DNA of 64,000 nucleotides, from contig NZ_ML014766.1 in the NCBI RefSeq assembly GCF_003675895.1, positions 1-64,000 of the forward strand, written 5' to 3'. Positions 25,783 to 33,944 of the stretch are shown here, one piece after another (the stretch's first letter is position 1; every line of letters begins with the position of its first letter). The stretch is from Parashewanella curva (GTDB lineage Bacteria; Pseudomonadota; Gammaproteobacteria; Enterobacterales; Shewanellaceae). Below the pieces are notes generated by a model. The model ran no database searches. It was not told the origin of the DNA and worked only from the letters and a program-made list of their open reading frames with translations. Position numbers and translations under genes: made by a program.

Positions 25783-26441
25783 ATTCATTAGCTTTGATCA
25801 GCAAGTTAGCACAACAACTAGATAAACTAGAGCAAGAAGTACTGCAACATGATTCTAGACTAGCTCAAGGCGAATGTAAGCTTTTGCAAAATACTGACAG
25901 ATTTAATACCCAGCTTTTCTTACAGACAGGAGCAAAACTTCAGCCCTGTATCCAACAAATTCGCTCCCAAATCCAGCAACTAGAAAAGCGTCTTCGAGTG
26001 GGTTTAAATAAAGAAACCATTGAGATAAGTTGCCAGCAAATACACGACCAATTTTCCGCGGTAAAACGTGCTCTAGCGACGACAAACATCAACCTAAAAG
26101 CGGCTCGTCAAGCTAAAGCATCGTCTAGAGCTAGATATATCAACAAGCAACAAAGAGCACATCAAAACAGCGGATTTGAGTGGATAGCCAGTAATGTCAT
26201 GCAAAACTCTCACAAATTGTATGATGAACTAAATAAACATTTAAACTGGGCATCACGAATTGAACAAAAAATTCATGCTCTCGATTTACAATTGTCGACA
26301 TGCCCTAGCAGAGAAAAGCTCAAATTACAGCACGAAATTTTAGAAACACAAAAGCGCTTAGGTAAGTGCCGTCAAGCCATTAGTTACATTGAAGAACGCA
26401 TTGCGCTATTTGAACGACCGAATGCTAAAAAAGGTTACTAG
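25764..26441 (+). CDS. priC: Primosomal replication protein PriC
   Basis: Restart primosome component that helps reload DnaB at stalled forks. The 225-residue, largely helical and basic protein matches the PriC pattern: regularly spaced Leu/Gln in the N-terminal part (ISKLAQQLDKLEQEVLQHDS) and the C-terminal signature LQHEILETQKRLGKCRQAISYIEERI-like run. It is longer than E. coli PriC (175), as is common in Shewanella relatives. The stop codon TAG at 26439-26441 falls on the edge of the adjacent MITE, so its last residues may have been altered by the insertion. The function call is moderately firm. Confidence 0.75.
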   Translation: MEQLVLNSLALISKLAQQLDKLEQEVLQHDSRLAQGECKLLQNTDRFNTQLFLQTGAKLQPCIQQIRSQIQQLEKRLRVGLNKETIEISCQQIHDQFSAVKRALATTNINLKAARQAKASSRARYINKQQRAHQNSGFEWIASNVMQNSHKLYDELNKHLNWASRIEQKIHALDLQLSTCPSREKLKLQHEILETQKRLGKCRQAISYIEERIALFERPNAKKGY

Positions 26442-26704
26442 GGCCTGTTGATCTTTCAGGATTAAGTTTTGTACTATTTGAGCACTTTTCTGTTCAAGGC
26501 CTGAGCAGTGAAGCTTAGCCATCTAAGTAAGCTGCTCACAACACAGAACAATAAGTGCTCAAAAGCATCGAAGACAGCGTAAATTGGTCACTTCTGCTGC
26601 GTTATCGTTTGTTTATGTGGAATAACCACATCGCACAAACTCCGCCTTGCATAAGATAACCAATTTATCGCAGCAAAAACAATCACGAAAGATCAACAGG
26701 CCCT
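26440..26704. mobile_element. MITE copy 1 (after priC)
   Basis: A 265-bp non-autonomous element with perfect 18-bp terminal inverted repeats, AGGGCCTGTTGATCTTTC at the left and its inverse at 26687-26704, with TA flanking both ends. The interior contains short inverted words (GAGCACTT...AAGTGCTC) and no ORF. A longer copy lies at 33525-33821. A transposase must be supplied elsewhere in the genome; none is in this window. Confidence 0.9.
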
Positions 26705-26714
26705 AATTTTTATT

Positions 26715-27638
26715 ATGCTCCCCCTGATTTATCACTCTTCATATTCCGACTTGGATTTACCTAAGAATCACCGTTTCCCCACCAGCAAATATAGAGATAT
26801 TTATCAATATTTGCTTGATAATAAATTAGCAGTGCCAGCACAATTTTACTCGCCTACGCCAGTAAGCATTGACGATATCAAAACCATTCACTGTCCTGAT
26901 TATGTCGACCAGTTATTCACGAATACTATAAACCCAAAAGCCATGAGGCGTATCGGCTTTCCTTGGAGTGAGAAACTGATGGTTCGAAGTCGCCACTCTC
27001 TTGCAGGAACGGCCCTAACAGCAAAATTAGCCATTGAGCATGGCAGAGCGATACATCTGACAGGGGGATATCATCATGCTCATTACAATTTCGGTAGTGG
27101 CTTTTGTGTGTTCAATGATTTGATTTTTGCGGCAACCCAAGCCTTAAAAGAGCCAAATATAGAAAAAGTACTTATCTTTGATTGCGATGTACATCAAGGT
27201 GACGGCACTGCAACGATGGCTCAAGATAATGATAAAATCATTACTTGCTCATTGCATTGTGCAAAAAATTTTCCCGCTCGAAAAGCGCAATCAAGCTATG
27301 ACATTGAGCTTGAAAAAGGCACCTCAAGCGATGAATATTTAACAACTGTAGAGGAAACATTAAGTTTGCTTATCAGGCTTCACCAGCCTGATCTTATTTT
27401 GTATGACGCTGGCGTTGATATTCACCAAGATGATGATTTGGGTTATCTGAACATTTGCGATCAAGGCATAGCCAAAAGAGATGAGTTAGTATTCAGTACA
27501 GCAGCTAAAAATGATATTCCCGTAGCCGCGGTAATTGGTGGAGGATATAGCCGAGATAGGCAACAATTGATAAATCGGCATTTTCATCTTATTCAGCAAG
27601 CTACCAAATTGTGCGCTTCTATGGCTTGCCCTAATTAG
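26715..27638 (+). CDS. Histone-deacetylase-family amidohydrolase
   Basis: A zinc-dependent deacetylase of the arginase/HDAC fold, 307 residues, cytoplasmic. The active-site words are intact: LTGGYHHAHYNFGSGFCVFN (catalytic His pair), IFDCDVHQGDGTA (zinc-binding Asp and His) and LYDAGVDIHQDDDLG (second zinc-binding Asp). Bacterial members act on acetylated polyamines, acetoin-related or other small N-acetyl substrates, and some act on proteins; which one applies here is not decidable. It stands alone between the MITE and an accessory block. The stop codon lies in a 15-bp tandem duplication. Confidence 0.93.
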   Translation: MLPLIYHSSYSDLDLPKNHRFPTSKYRDIYQYLLDNKLAVPAQFYSPTPVSIDDIKTIHCPDYVDQLFTNTINPKAMRRIGFPWSEKLMVRSRHSLAGTALTAKLAIEHGRAIHLTGGYHHAHYNFGSGFCVFNDLIFAATQALKEPNIEKVLIFDCDVHQGDGTATMAQDNDKIITCSLHCAKNFPARKAQSSYDIELEKGTSSDEYLTTVEETLSLLIRLHQPDLILYDAGVDIHQDDDLGYLNICDQGIAKRDELVFSTAAKNDIPVAAVIGGGYSRDRQQLINRHFHLIQQATKLCASMACPN

Positions 27639-27652
27639 GCTTGCCCTAATTA
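27623..27652. repeat. 15-bp tandem duplication at deacetylase stop
   Basis: GGCTTGCCCTAATTA occurs twice in direct succession (27623-27637 and 27638-27652). The first copy contains the last codons and most of the stop of the deacetylase gene. This looks like a recent slippage duplication. Confidence 0.9.
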
Positions 27653-27707
27653 GTTCTGACAAAATGTGACACTTCTACTTTAAAAAAAAATTATTGGGGA
27701 GTTATGT

Positions 27708-28064
27708 CTACTTTTTATCCTTCTTGGTTTTTCGATATTCTTTTAGGCTTTCAGATAAATAGCATCTTAATTCATGTTGTGCGTTTTTAGTCATAAATTC
27801 TGTTATTGATTTGTCTCGCGATATTAAGATCACTTTAAAAGATTCACCTTGATTGTTCGCTTCTTCTTTTACTGCAAAAAGCATTGAATGCTTAACCGTT
27901 TTCCACGTTTTGGTTTCAAGTAACATAAACTCTATCAGCTCTGGCGAGCCTCTATCAATACACTGGCTTGCCTCACCTAAAGTTATTTGGGCTAAATCAT
28001 AAAACTCTTCTCTACCAACCTGATGCTTCCAGTACATTGCCCCAACTACACCGGATGTTGCCAT
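27708..28064 (-). CDS. Hypothetical protein, 118 residues
   Basis: I do not recognise this family. The ATG at 28064 follows AGAGGTGAAG, a good ribosome site, giving 118 residues. It has no signal peptide or membrane helix. The middle part is mixed alpha/beta (ELIEFMLLETKTWKTVKHSM, FKVILISRDKSITEFM) and the C-terminus is Lys-rich (KEYRKTKKDKK). It lies 27 bp downstream of the 717-residue protein and is probably co-transcribed with it. It could be a partner or chaperone for the larger protein, but this rests on size and position only. Confidence 0.6.
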   Translation of the reverse strand: MATSGVVGAMYWKHQVGREEFYDLAQITLGEASQCIDRGSPELIEFMLLETKTWKTVKHSMLFAVKEEANNQGESFKVILISRDKSITEFMTKNAQHELRCYLSESLKEYRKTKKDKK

Positions 28065-28091
28065 CTTCACCTCTAAAATAGTGCTTAAACT

Positions 28092-30245
28092 TTAAGTTGT
28101 CATCATAACAGCTGGTTCAAGTGCCATATTTTTTGGGCCTCCAAGCTTCGCCTCAACATCTACTTGCTGCTTAATGTCACCTTGAGCTTCCGCTGGAAGT
28201 GAATCAAATATCGTTTTCAAAGCTTTTGTTACCTCTGGCTTTGTACTTGGTGATAGTTGATTTAGTTGAAAAATAAACTGCTGTAAGAAAGCTCGGTTTT
28301 CATTTGGTAATAACGCTTTTAGCTCAGAGTAATAAAACAACAAGGCGATCTGGACATTAACCTTAATTTTTGCCACTCGTTGAATATTCTCAAGATGTGC
28401 TAAATGTGCTTTACTTGAAGCTTCAAGCTCAATTTTTGATGCTTTTTTTAAGTCTCGTTCAAGCTCGTTAAGTTTTATTTGTAACTTTAACTCTTCTTTA
28501 TCAAGTTTTTTTTGTTGATCTTCAAGAGCGGTGATTTCTTCAAGAATAGGTTTAACATTATCGGTAACATTTTCAAATTGTTTGACTCTTTCCATGACAT
28601 CGCTTTGTGTAGCTGATGCGCCAGAGCTGAATAAAAATCGCACCAATGTCGAGGTTTTTTTTGCCCAATTTTCTGCTTTTTTTTCTTCAACTCCTATAGC
28701 CTTTAAGGATTCAAAAAAACCAAACCCAATACTGTCATCTCCAATTGGCAAAGGCTGTCCTTCTTTTTTTATATGACGATAATTTGCAATCGCTTTGTCT
28801 AAATCCATTACTGATATAACACAATTACCCAACATAAAAGCAACAACTGGAGTGCCTGCCCAACCAACAGTAAGAGCCGCGGCAGCACCTAAGCCTAAAA
28901 ATCCGCCTATTGCAAACGGCATTTTAAATGCTTTGAAACAAACATTCTTCCCCGCAAAATGAACACTCGCATCTTTTAGTGCTTTATGAGCAGCTTCGAC
29001 TTCCTTCTCAGCAGATTCGAGTTCTCTCTCAGCATGTGCAACAAAAGGTCGACTTCCATCTGGTTTTATATTTAAGCTATTAGGATCAATACCTAGTAAA
29101 TAAGTATTCTCAGCAGAGTTTTCATTGAGTTTGGGGTGTAACACTTCGAAAGTACTCTGACTCATTGATTGAAGTTCAGGGAATAATTGCTGAGTATCTC
29201 GAGGCAATCTCCTCCAACAATCCACCCAAGCTTTAGCCAGGTCAAAATCATCTCTAACATCTGCACGTAATTGACGTACTTGAGCTTTCAAATCATCCAT
29301 TATTTTGATCAACTCACTTCGAAACTTTTGCAAATTCTGTTTTTGATATCTGTGCTGTTTATAGAGAGTTGCAAGGCGATGCCGAAATAATTCAGCCTCT
29401 TGCCGTTCTTTTCTAGCCGCTCTCTTTAATTCAGTTAATTTTGAAAGAGTAATATCTAATCCATTAATACGCCTTCCAATATATTTTTCGCCCGTATCTA
29501 TAAGATTCTTACCTTGACTGATCACATCTTTGGCAGAAAGCAAGTTGGTAGGAGCGGATGTTCCAACAATGCCAGTCCCTAAACGCAACGCTCCATTAAC
29601 AACTAAGGAAGTTAAGCGCGCTATAGTCTGACGAACCTTTTCATCGGTGGTCAGACAAGCCGCAACTGGATAAGTTAAATTGCCTATGGCATCTGCACCA
29701 ATAGGCAAACCTTTCCCACTTGATACAAGACGACGCCAATTTACTAAAGCACTAATACTGTCTAAAGCCGCCAAGGTAAAAATCGCTGTCAGTATCCCTG
29801 CTGCGATCATTAGCTCTAAGTCTCCATTAGTAAGAGCGTAATAAAAGGCAACTGAGCAACCTGCTGCCACCACGATAGATTTGAGTAAGTTTAAAAAGAA
29901 TTCTTTGCGACCTAAAGCCACCTCACCCTCTAGCACTTTCCTAGCGGCATCAATGGCTTCAAGTTCTTCTCTTTGTAGATCTGTAAATGCTTGCTCAAGC
30001 AATTCAGGTAAAGGGACTTGCTGGATAGTAAATACCGCGTTTTGCCAACGAGCCCGTGCAATCTCATTGTGTGAGCGAGCCGTTTGAACAGAGCCTACTG
30101 GTAGAGTTCCATGTAATAAAGGTGTTCTTTCATTGGAGTCAATCGATTGGTTACCGTTAACAGGCGGGTACTCAGCGGTAACTAATTCGGGTTGAAAAGC
30201 AGTTGGAGCAGGACTGACACTAACCCCTGAAGCGTCTGCTGCCAT
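28092..30245 (-). CDS. Large coiled-coil protein with duplicated membrane-hairpin unit
   Basis: A 717-residue protein of no recognised family, translated after GAGGATGT. The N-terminal 50 residues are Pro/Ser-rich without a signal peptide and contain NERTPLL, which resembles a eukaryotic acidic dileucine sorting signal. Two similar units follow. Unit 1 has hydrophobic stretches at about 121-165, then WRRLVSSGKGLPIGADAIG (170-188). Unit 2 has hydrophobic stretches at about 440-478, then YRHIKKEGQPLPIGDDSIG (489-507). Between and after them are long charged coiled coils (270-335, 404-425, 550-620). The layout (no Sec signal, helical hairpins, coiled coils) resembles secreted effectors or translocators acting on host membranes. 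That role is inference. Confidence 0.6.
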   Translation of the reverse strand: MAADASGVSVSPAPTAFQPELVTAEYPPVNGNQSIDSNERTPLLHGTLPVGSVQTARSHNEIARARWQNAVFTIQQVPLPELLEQAFTDLQREELEAIDAARKVLEGEVALGRKEFFLNLLKSIVVAAGCSVAFYYALTNGDLELMIAAGILTAIFTLAALDSISALVNWRRLVSSGKGLPIGADAIGNLTYPVAACLTTDEKVRQTIARLTSLVVNGALRLGTGIVGTSAPTNLLSAKDVISQGKNLIDTGEKYIGRRINGLDITLSKLTELKRAARKERQEAELFRHRLATLYKQHRYQKQNLQKFRSELIKIMDDLKAQVRQLRADVRDDFDLAKAWVDCWRRLPRDTQQLFPELQSMSQSTFEVLHPKLNENSAENTYLLGIDPNSLNIKPDGSRPFVAHAERELESAEKEVEAAHKALKDASVHFAGKNVCFKAFKMPFAIGGFLGLGAAAALTVGWAGTPVVAFMLGNCVISVMDLDKAIANYRHIKKEGQPLPIGDDSIGFGFFESLKAIGVEEKKAENWAKKTSTLVRFLFSSGASATQSDVMERVKQFENVTDNVKPILEEITALEDQQKKLDKEELKLQIKLNELERDLKKASKIELEASSKAHLAHLENIQRVAKIKVNVQIALLFYYSELKALLPNENRAFLQQFIFQLNQLSPSTKPEVTKALKTIFDSLPAEAQGDIKQQVDVEAKLGGPKNMALEPAVMMTT

Positions 30246-30405
30246 ACATCCTCGATAATGCCAATATACAAAGACCTGTAGGATATATTCTTGATTGATT
30301 TTAAGACAAATATATTCTAGATATTGTCAGCAAAGATTAATATTCAGACGTAAATTTCTATAGTCGAGCCTATACTTTTAAGTTTTTCAAAAAACAGTTA
30401 GAAGC

Positions 30406-31752
30406 CTACAATCCACATTTATAGAATTTCAATACAGCAAAGTATTGTGAATACTGACAAGCTCCTGATTCTATATCAATCTCATGAAGTAAATCGTGAT
30501 AAGAAAAAAATGCACAAGACATATTCCCATTGTCGTGATCAATTTTAACTGTTTTTATGAATCCCCATGGCACAAAGGGAGTATGAGCGCCTAGTGATAA
30601 ATTGACATCATTTAAAGGGGCAAAAGAAGGACAATAAATCTTCTTTTGCCAATGCCTTATGAAATCTTTTATTAGTAATTTTGTTGAATAGTCGAATGTT
30701 TTAGGTATTCCTGTTATAGCCGAAAGATGTCTGGCAATAACATCCAGTAGACTTTGTTCATCTGCAGTGTGATTTTCTGAGAATAATAAATCAAACGGTA
30801 GCTCTATTATATCAAGGGTTGAAGCAGTTTCAGTAAAACCTTGCTCTCTATATCTTTTATCTATTCTATGAATAGCACAAGCCTTAATATCTTTCTTCCA
30901 ACAACTTTTATCTTTACAATCGTTATAAACAAGAGCTTGTAATAATGGGAACACTAAGCAAGCTTTCAATGAATCTTGATAGGAATATCCATTTTTTTCG
31001 AGTTCAGACAACTGCAACAAAAATTGTCTTAGCCCCTCTTTATTTTTATCTGAAACTTCTTTCAACTTTAAGAAACGGCTTATCTCAGATTTCATCTCAT
31101 TACAGGTGCGCTTAAAGCCGATAATCGGAAGCGGCTCTCCAGCTTTGACTTTTTCAAGGAATACTTGGCCAATGTGCCATGACAAATCATCTTCTGTTCG
31201 TTCGATAATTTTTTTGACAAATTTCTCAGGTTCCCAAAGTGCGGGATTCTCCCCTCCCATTAATTCTACAGCTGTTGCAAAAGCGGTGCCTGCTGATAAC
31301 TTTTTTGGGGGCTGAATTGGTGTCAAACTTAATTCTGATGGACCATGAATATCTGGAAAACAACGTTTCTCGCGCTCAAACTCTTCCACCATCAGCTTAT
31401 GCTCAGCTTCTAACATCATCAACTCACGTTCTCGAAATTCCCTTTTATGGCTTGGGCTTGACATACTTTCAGATGTAACTTCATAGTCAAACATGAGTAA
31501 CTCTTCATTGGTGAATTCAATTGATTTTAGCGTTGGTATTTGCTCTCTTGAGACTGTATTTCTTTGAGGTCGGCAGAATTGAAAAAACTTTCTAATTTTA
31601 CTCATTTTAGCTAAGTTTTCATTTTCTAACCTTGCCCAATGATATTTATCAGTTCCCTCTGCAGGTATTTCTTCAAGGTCAAAGCGGTCATCACTCTGAG
31701 ATAAACTTGTGATAGGAATACCACTTAATGAAGATGGGAATAATGTTGACAT
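30406..31752 (-). CDS. Hypothetical cytosolic protein, 448 residues
   Basis: No family recognised. The ATG at 31752 is preferred to an in-frame TTG two codons upstream. There is no signal peptide or membrane helix. The first about 150 residues are polar and Glu-rich, with a helix REFRERELMMLEAEHKLMVE. The centre is helical, and the C-terminal third contains several cysteines (DCKDKSCWKKDIKACAI) and aromatic-rich segments (PFVPWGFIKTVKIDHDNGN). It is on the same strand as the 717-residue gene, 160 bp upstream of it. The phrase AGEPLPIIGFK faintly recalls the LPIG motif of that protein. Effector-like, but not provable. Confidence 0.55.
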   Translation of the reverse strand: MSTLFPSSLSGIPITSLSQSDDRFDLEEIPAEGTDKYHWARLENENLAKMSKIRKFFQFCRPQRNTVSREQIPTLKSIEFTNEELLMFDYEVTSESMSSPSHKREFRERELMMLEAEHKLMVEEFEREKRCFPDIHGPSELSLTPIQPPKKLSAGTAFATAVELMGGENPALWEPEKFVKKIIERTEDDLSWHIGQVFLEKVKAGEPLPIIGFKRTCNEMKSEISRFLKLKEVSDKNKEGLRQFLLQLSELEKNGYSYQDSLKACLVFPLLQALVYNDCKDKSCWKKDIKACAIHRIDKRYREQGFTETASTLDIIELPFDLLFSENHTADEQSLLDVIARHLSAITGIPKTFDYSTKLLIKDFIRHWQKKIYCPSFAPLNDVNLSLGAHTPFVPWGFIKTVKIDHDNGNMSCAFFSYHDLLHEIDIESGACQYSQYFAVLKFYKCGL

Positions 31753-31960
31753 AAGCAATTATCTACCACAAAAAAATCGGATAATTTGTGACTAAACTTT
31801 AGCTGACATTCGAAAGCTCAAGGCTCAATTTAACAAAGATTAACTTAGAATTTAGATGTTAGCTTAAAGCTAGGTATGGATAGAGCTGTGTATTATTTGT
31901 TAAGAATAATCTGGAGTTTGATATTGAAATGAGAAAAGATTTATATATAAACAGAAATAA

Positions 31961-31989
31961 CCTCCAAATATAATTGAGATATTTGGAGG
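31961..31989 (-). terminator. Terminator of the 4.5S RNA gene
   Basis: Perfect 11-bp inverted repeat CCTCCAAATAT / ATATTTGGAGG with a seven-base loop, followed on the minus strand by TTATTT. It lies at the 3' end of the SRP RNA. Confidence 0.8.
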
Positions 31990-31992
31990 CTT

Positions 31993-32091
31993 CCCTAGAG
32001 CCAACACCTCGGCACATGAGTCACTTGCTGCGGCTGCTCCCTTCCAGGCCTGACCGAGTCCACAAGGTATCATTGCGGGGGGACCCTAGGG
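31993..32091 (-). ncRNA. ffs: Signal recognition particle 4.5S RNA
   Basis: The minus strand carries the universal SRP core, GGTCAGGCCTGGAAGGGAGC followed by AGCCGCAG, which forms the Ffh-binding hairpin with its GGAA tetraloop and asymmetric loops. The ends pair: CCCUAGGGUC at the 5' side with GGCUCUAGGG at the 3' side. About 99 nt, short bacterial type. It targets nascent membrane proteins with Ffh and FtsY. Exact ends are approximate; an 82-codon plus-strand ORF across it is spurious. Confidence 0.95.
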
Positions 32092-32243
32092 TCACCATTG
32101 AATTCTTCAAAGATAAGGTCGTTTCGAAGACGGGCGAATTATCTCTTATCCCTAAAGTCGGTTCAAGAGTAGAACCAACAAAAACAATAAAATTAGAGTT
32201 AAATGCGTGTTTTATCGCCTAGTGAAAAAGCTGAGGGCACAAA

Positions 32244-32266
32244 AAAGCCCATTCAAGATGGGCTTT
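32244..32266 (-). terminator. Terminator after fabB
   Basis: Hairpin AAAGCCCAT / ATGGGCTTT with a TCAAG loop, preceded by an A-run (T-run is weak on the minus strand). It lies 24 bp beyond the fabB stop. Confidence 0.7.
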
Positions 32267-32289
32267 AGTAAGTTAAATTTTAATATCGC

Positions 32290-33501
32290 TTATTTGTACT
32301 TTTTCAACACTAAAGTTGCGTTAGTGCCACCAAAACCGAAACTATTGGTCATTACAGTGTTAAGCTCTTTTTCTTGATACTCAGTAGCAATTGGTAAGCC
32401 TTCTGCCGCCTCATCTAAGTTATCAATATTAATGCTTGGAGCAACAAAACCTTGCTCTTGCATGATCAAGCTATAAATCGTTTCGTGAACACCTGCAGCG
32501 CCTAGTGCGTGACCAGTTAGAGACTTAGTCGATGCAATAGTTGGGCATTCATTACCGAAAACTTCTTTAATGGCTTCAAGTTCACGTACATCACCTACTG
32601 GTGTTGATGTACCGTGAGTATTCACGTAATCAATTGGTGTATCAACATCAGCCATAGCCATTTGCATACAACGCACTGCACCTTCACCTGATGGGGCAAC
32701 CATGTCGTAACCGTCAGAAGTTGCGCCGTAACCAACGATTTCTGCATAGATTTTCGCACCACGAGCAAGAGCATGCTCAAGCTCTTCAACCACTACGATA
32801 CCGCCACCACCAGAGATAACAAAACCGTCACGGTCAGCATCATAAGTACGAGACGCTTTTTCTGGGTTATCGTTATTTTGAGTAGACAACGCACCCATTG
32901 CATCAAAGCCCATGGTCAAAGTCCAATCAACTTCTTCTGAACCACCTGCAAATACGATGTCTTGCTTACCTAGTTGAATTAGCTCTACTGCATGACCAAT
33001 ACAGTGGGCACTGGTAGCACAAGCTGAACTGATTGAGTAGTTCACACCTTTAATTTTGAATGGTGTAGCCAAACAAGCTGATGCAGTACTAGACATAATA
33101 CGTGGTACAACATAAGGACCTACACGTTTAACACCACGATTACGAAGAGTATCCGCAGCTTGAACTTGGTTTGATGAAGAAGCACCACCAGTACCTGCAA
33201 CAATACCAGTTCTAAAATTGCTCACTTGATCTTCAGTCAATTGCGCATCTTCAATCGCTTGTTCCATAGCGATATAAGCGTATGCAGCAGCATTACCCAT
33301 AAAGCGAAGCGCTTTACGATCGATGTGCTCACTTGGATCTAATTTGATATCACCCCATACGCGGCTGCGTAGGTTCATTTCTTCAAACTGCTCTGAGTAA
33401 GTAATACCACTCTTACCAGCTTTTAATGATTCAGTGACTTCTTGCTTGTTGTTACCAATACTTGAAACAACACCTAATCCACTAATGACGACTCTTTTCA
33501 T
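32290..33501 (-). CDS. fabB: Beta-ketoacyl-ACP synthase I
   Basis: Condensing enzyme of fatty-acid elongation, required for unsaturated fatty-acid synthesis, 403 residues (E. coli 406). The catalytic Cys-His-His triad is in [28 protein letters not shown] and [14 protein letters not shown]. The C-terminal [13 protein letters not shown] is intact. Assignment to FabB rather than FabF is supported by the overall sequence and by its position divergent to mnmC, as in E. coli. A MITE begins 23 bp upstream of the start codon, so its promoter must lie in or beyond the element. Confidence 0.96.
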   Translation of the reverse strand: MKRVVISGLGVVSSIGNNKQEVTESLKAGKSGITYSEQFEEMNLRSRVWGDIKLDPSEHIDRKALRFMGNAAAYAYIAMEQAIEDAQLTEDQVSNFRTGIVAGTGGASSSNQVQAADTLRNRGVKRVGPYVVPRIMSSTASACLATPFKIKGVNYSISSACATSAHCIGHAVELIQLGKQDIVFAGGSEEVDWTLTMGFDAMGALSTQNNDNPEKASRTYDADRDGFVISGGGGIVVVEELEHALARGAKIYAEIVGYGATSDGYDMVAPSGEGAVRCMQMAMADVDTPIDYVNTHGTSTPVGDVRELEAIKEVFGNECPTIASTKSLTGHALGAAGVHETIYSLIMQEQGFVAPSINIDNLDEAAEGLPIATEYQEKELNTVMTNSFGFGGTNATLVLKKYK

Positions 33502-33524
33502 GTGTTAACTATCCAATTTGTACT

Positions 33525-33821
33525 AGGGTCTGTTGAACTTTCAGGATTAAATTTTGTGCTATTTGAGCACTTTTTCTGTTCAAGGCGTGAGCAGTGAAGC
33601 TTAGCCATCTAAGTAAACTGGTCACAACACAGAACAAGAAGTGCTCAAAAGCATCGAAGACAGCGTAAATTGGTCACTTCTGCTGCGTTATCGTTTGTTT
33701 ATGTGGAAACGAAGTAACGACTGCTTTGTATGTCGGTAATCACCACACCGCACAAACTCTGCCTTTCATAAGATAACTAATTTATCGCTGCAAAAACAAT
33801 CATGAAAGATCAGCAGACCCT
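33525..33821. mobile_element. MITE copy 2 (fabB-mnmC divergent promoter region)
   Basis: A 297-bp copy of the element at 26440-26704 with ends AGGGTCTGTTGAACTTTC and GAAAGATCAGCAGACCCT, again flanked by TA. The interior is nearly identical to copy 1, including the run CATCGAAGACAGCGTAAATT, but has about 30 extra bases around 33708-33740. Both ends have diverged from the perfect repeats of copy 1, so it is likely the older insertion. Confidence 0.9.
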
Positions 33822-33944
33822 AATTAGTACCTAATTTCTGCGACAATAATATCCGTTTTGTCACTAATAAGTGGTCAGCTTTCCATTATCAAGGGTAAAA
33901 TACCCGCCTAGAATCTGGCTACTCATTGAATATAGGTAAGTTCT

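Noticed and set aside
28092-30245. Calling the 717-residue protein an IpaB/YopB-type translocator
   Set aside because: Coiled coils and membrane hairpins are suggestive, but I see no specific translocator motif, chaperone gene or type III apparatus genes in the window.
31974-32222. Plus-strand ORF of 82 codons
   Set aside because: It runs through the antisense strand of the 4.5S RNA and its terminator, so it is chance.
33885-33899. Solo end of the 41946-42205 element
   Set aside because: Only 13 bases match (ATTATCAAGGGTA) with no partner end nearby; too short to annotate as an element.
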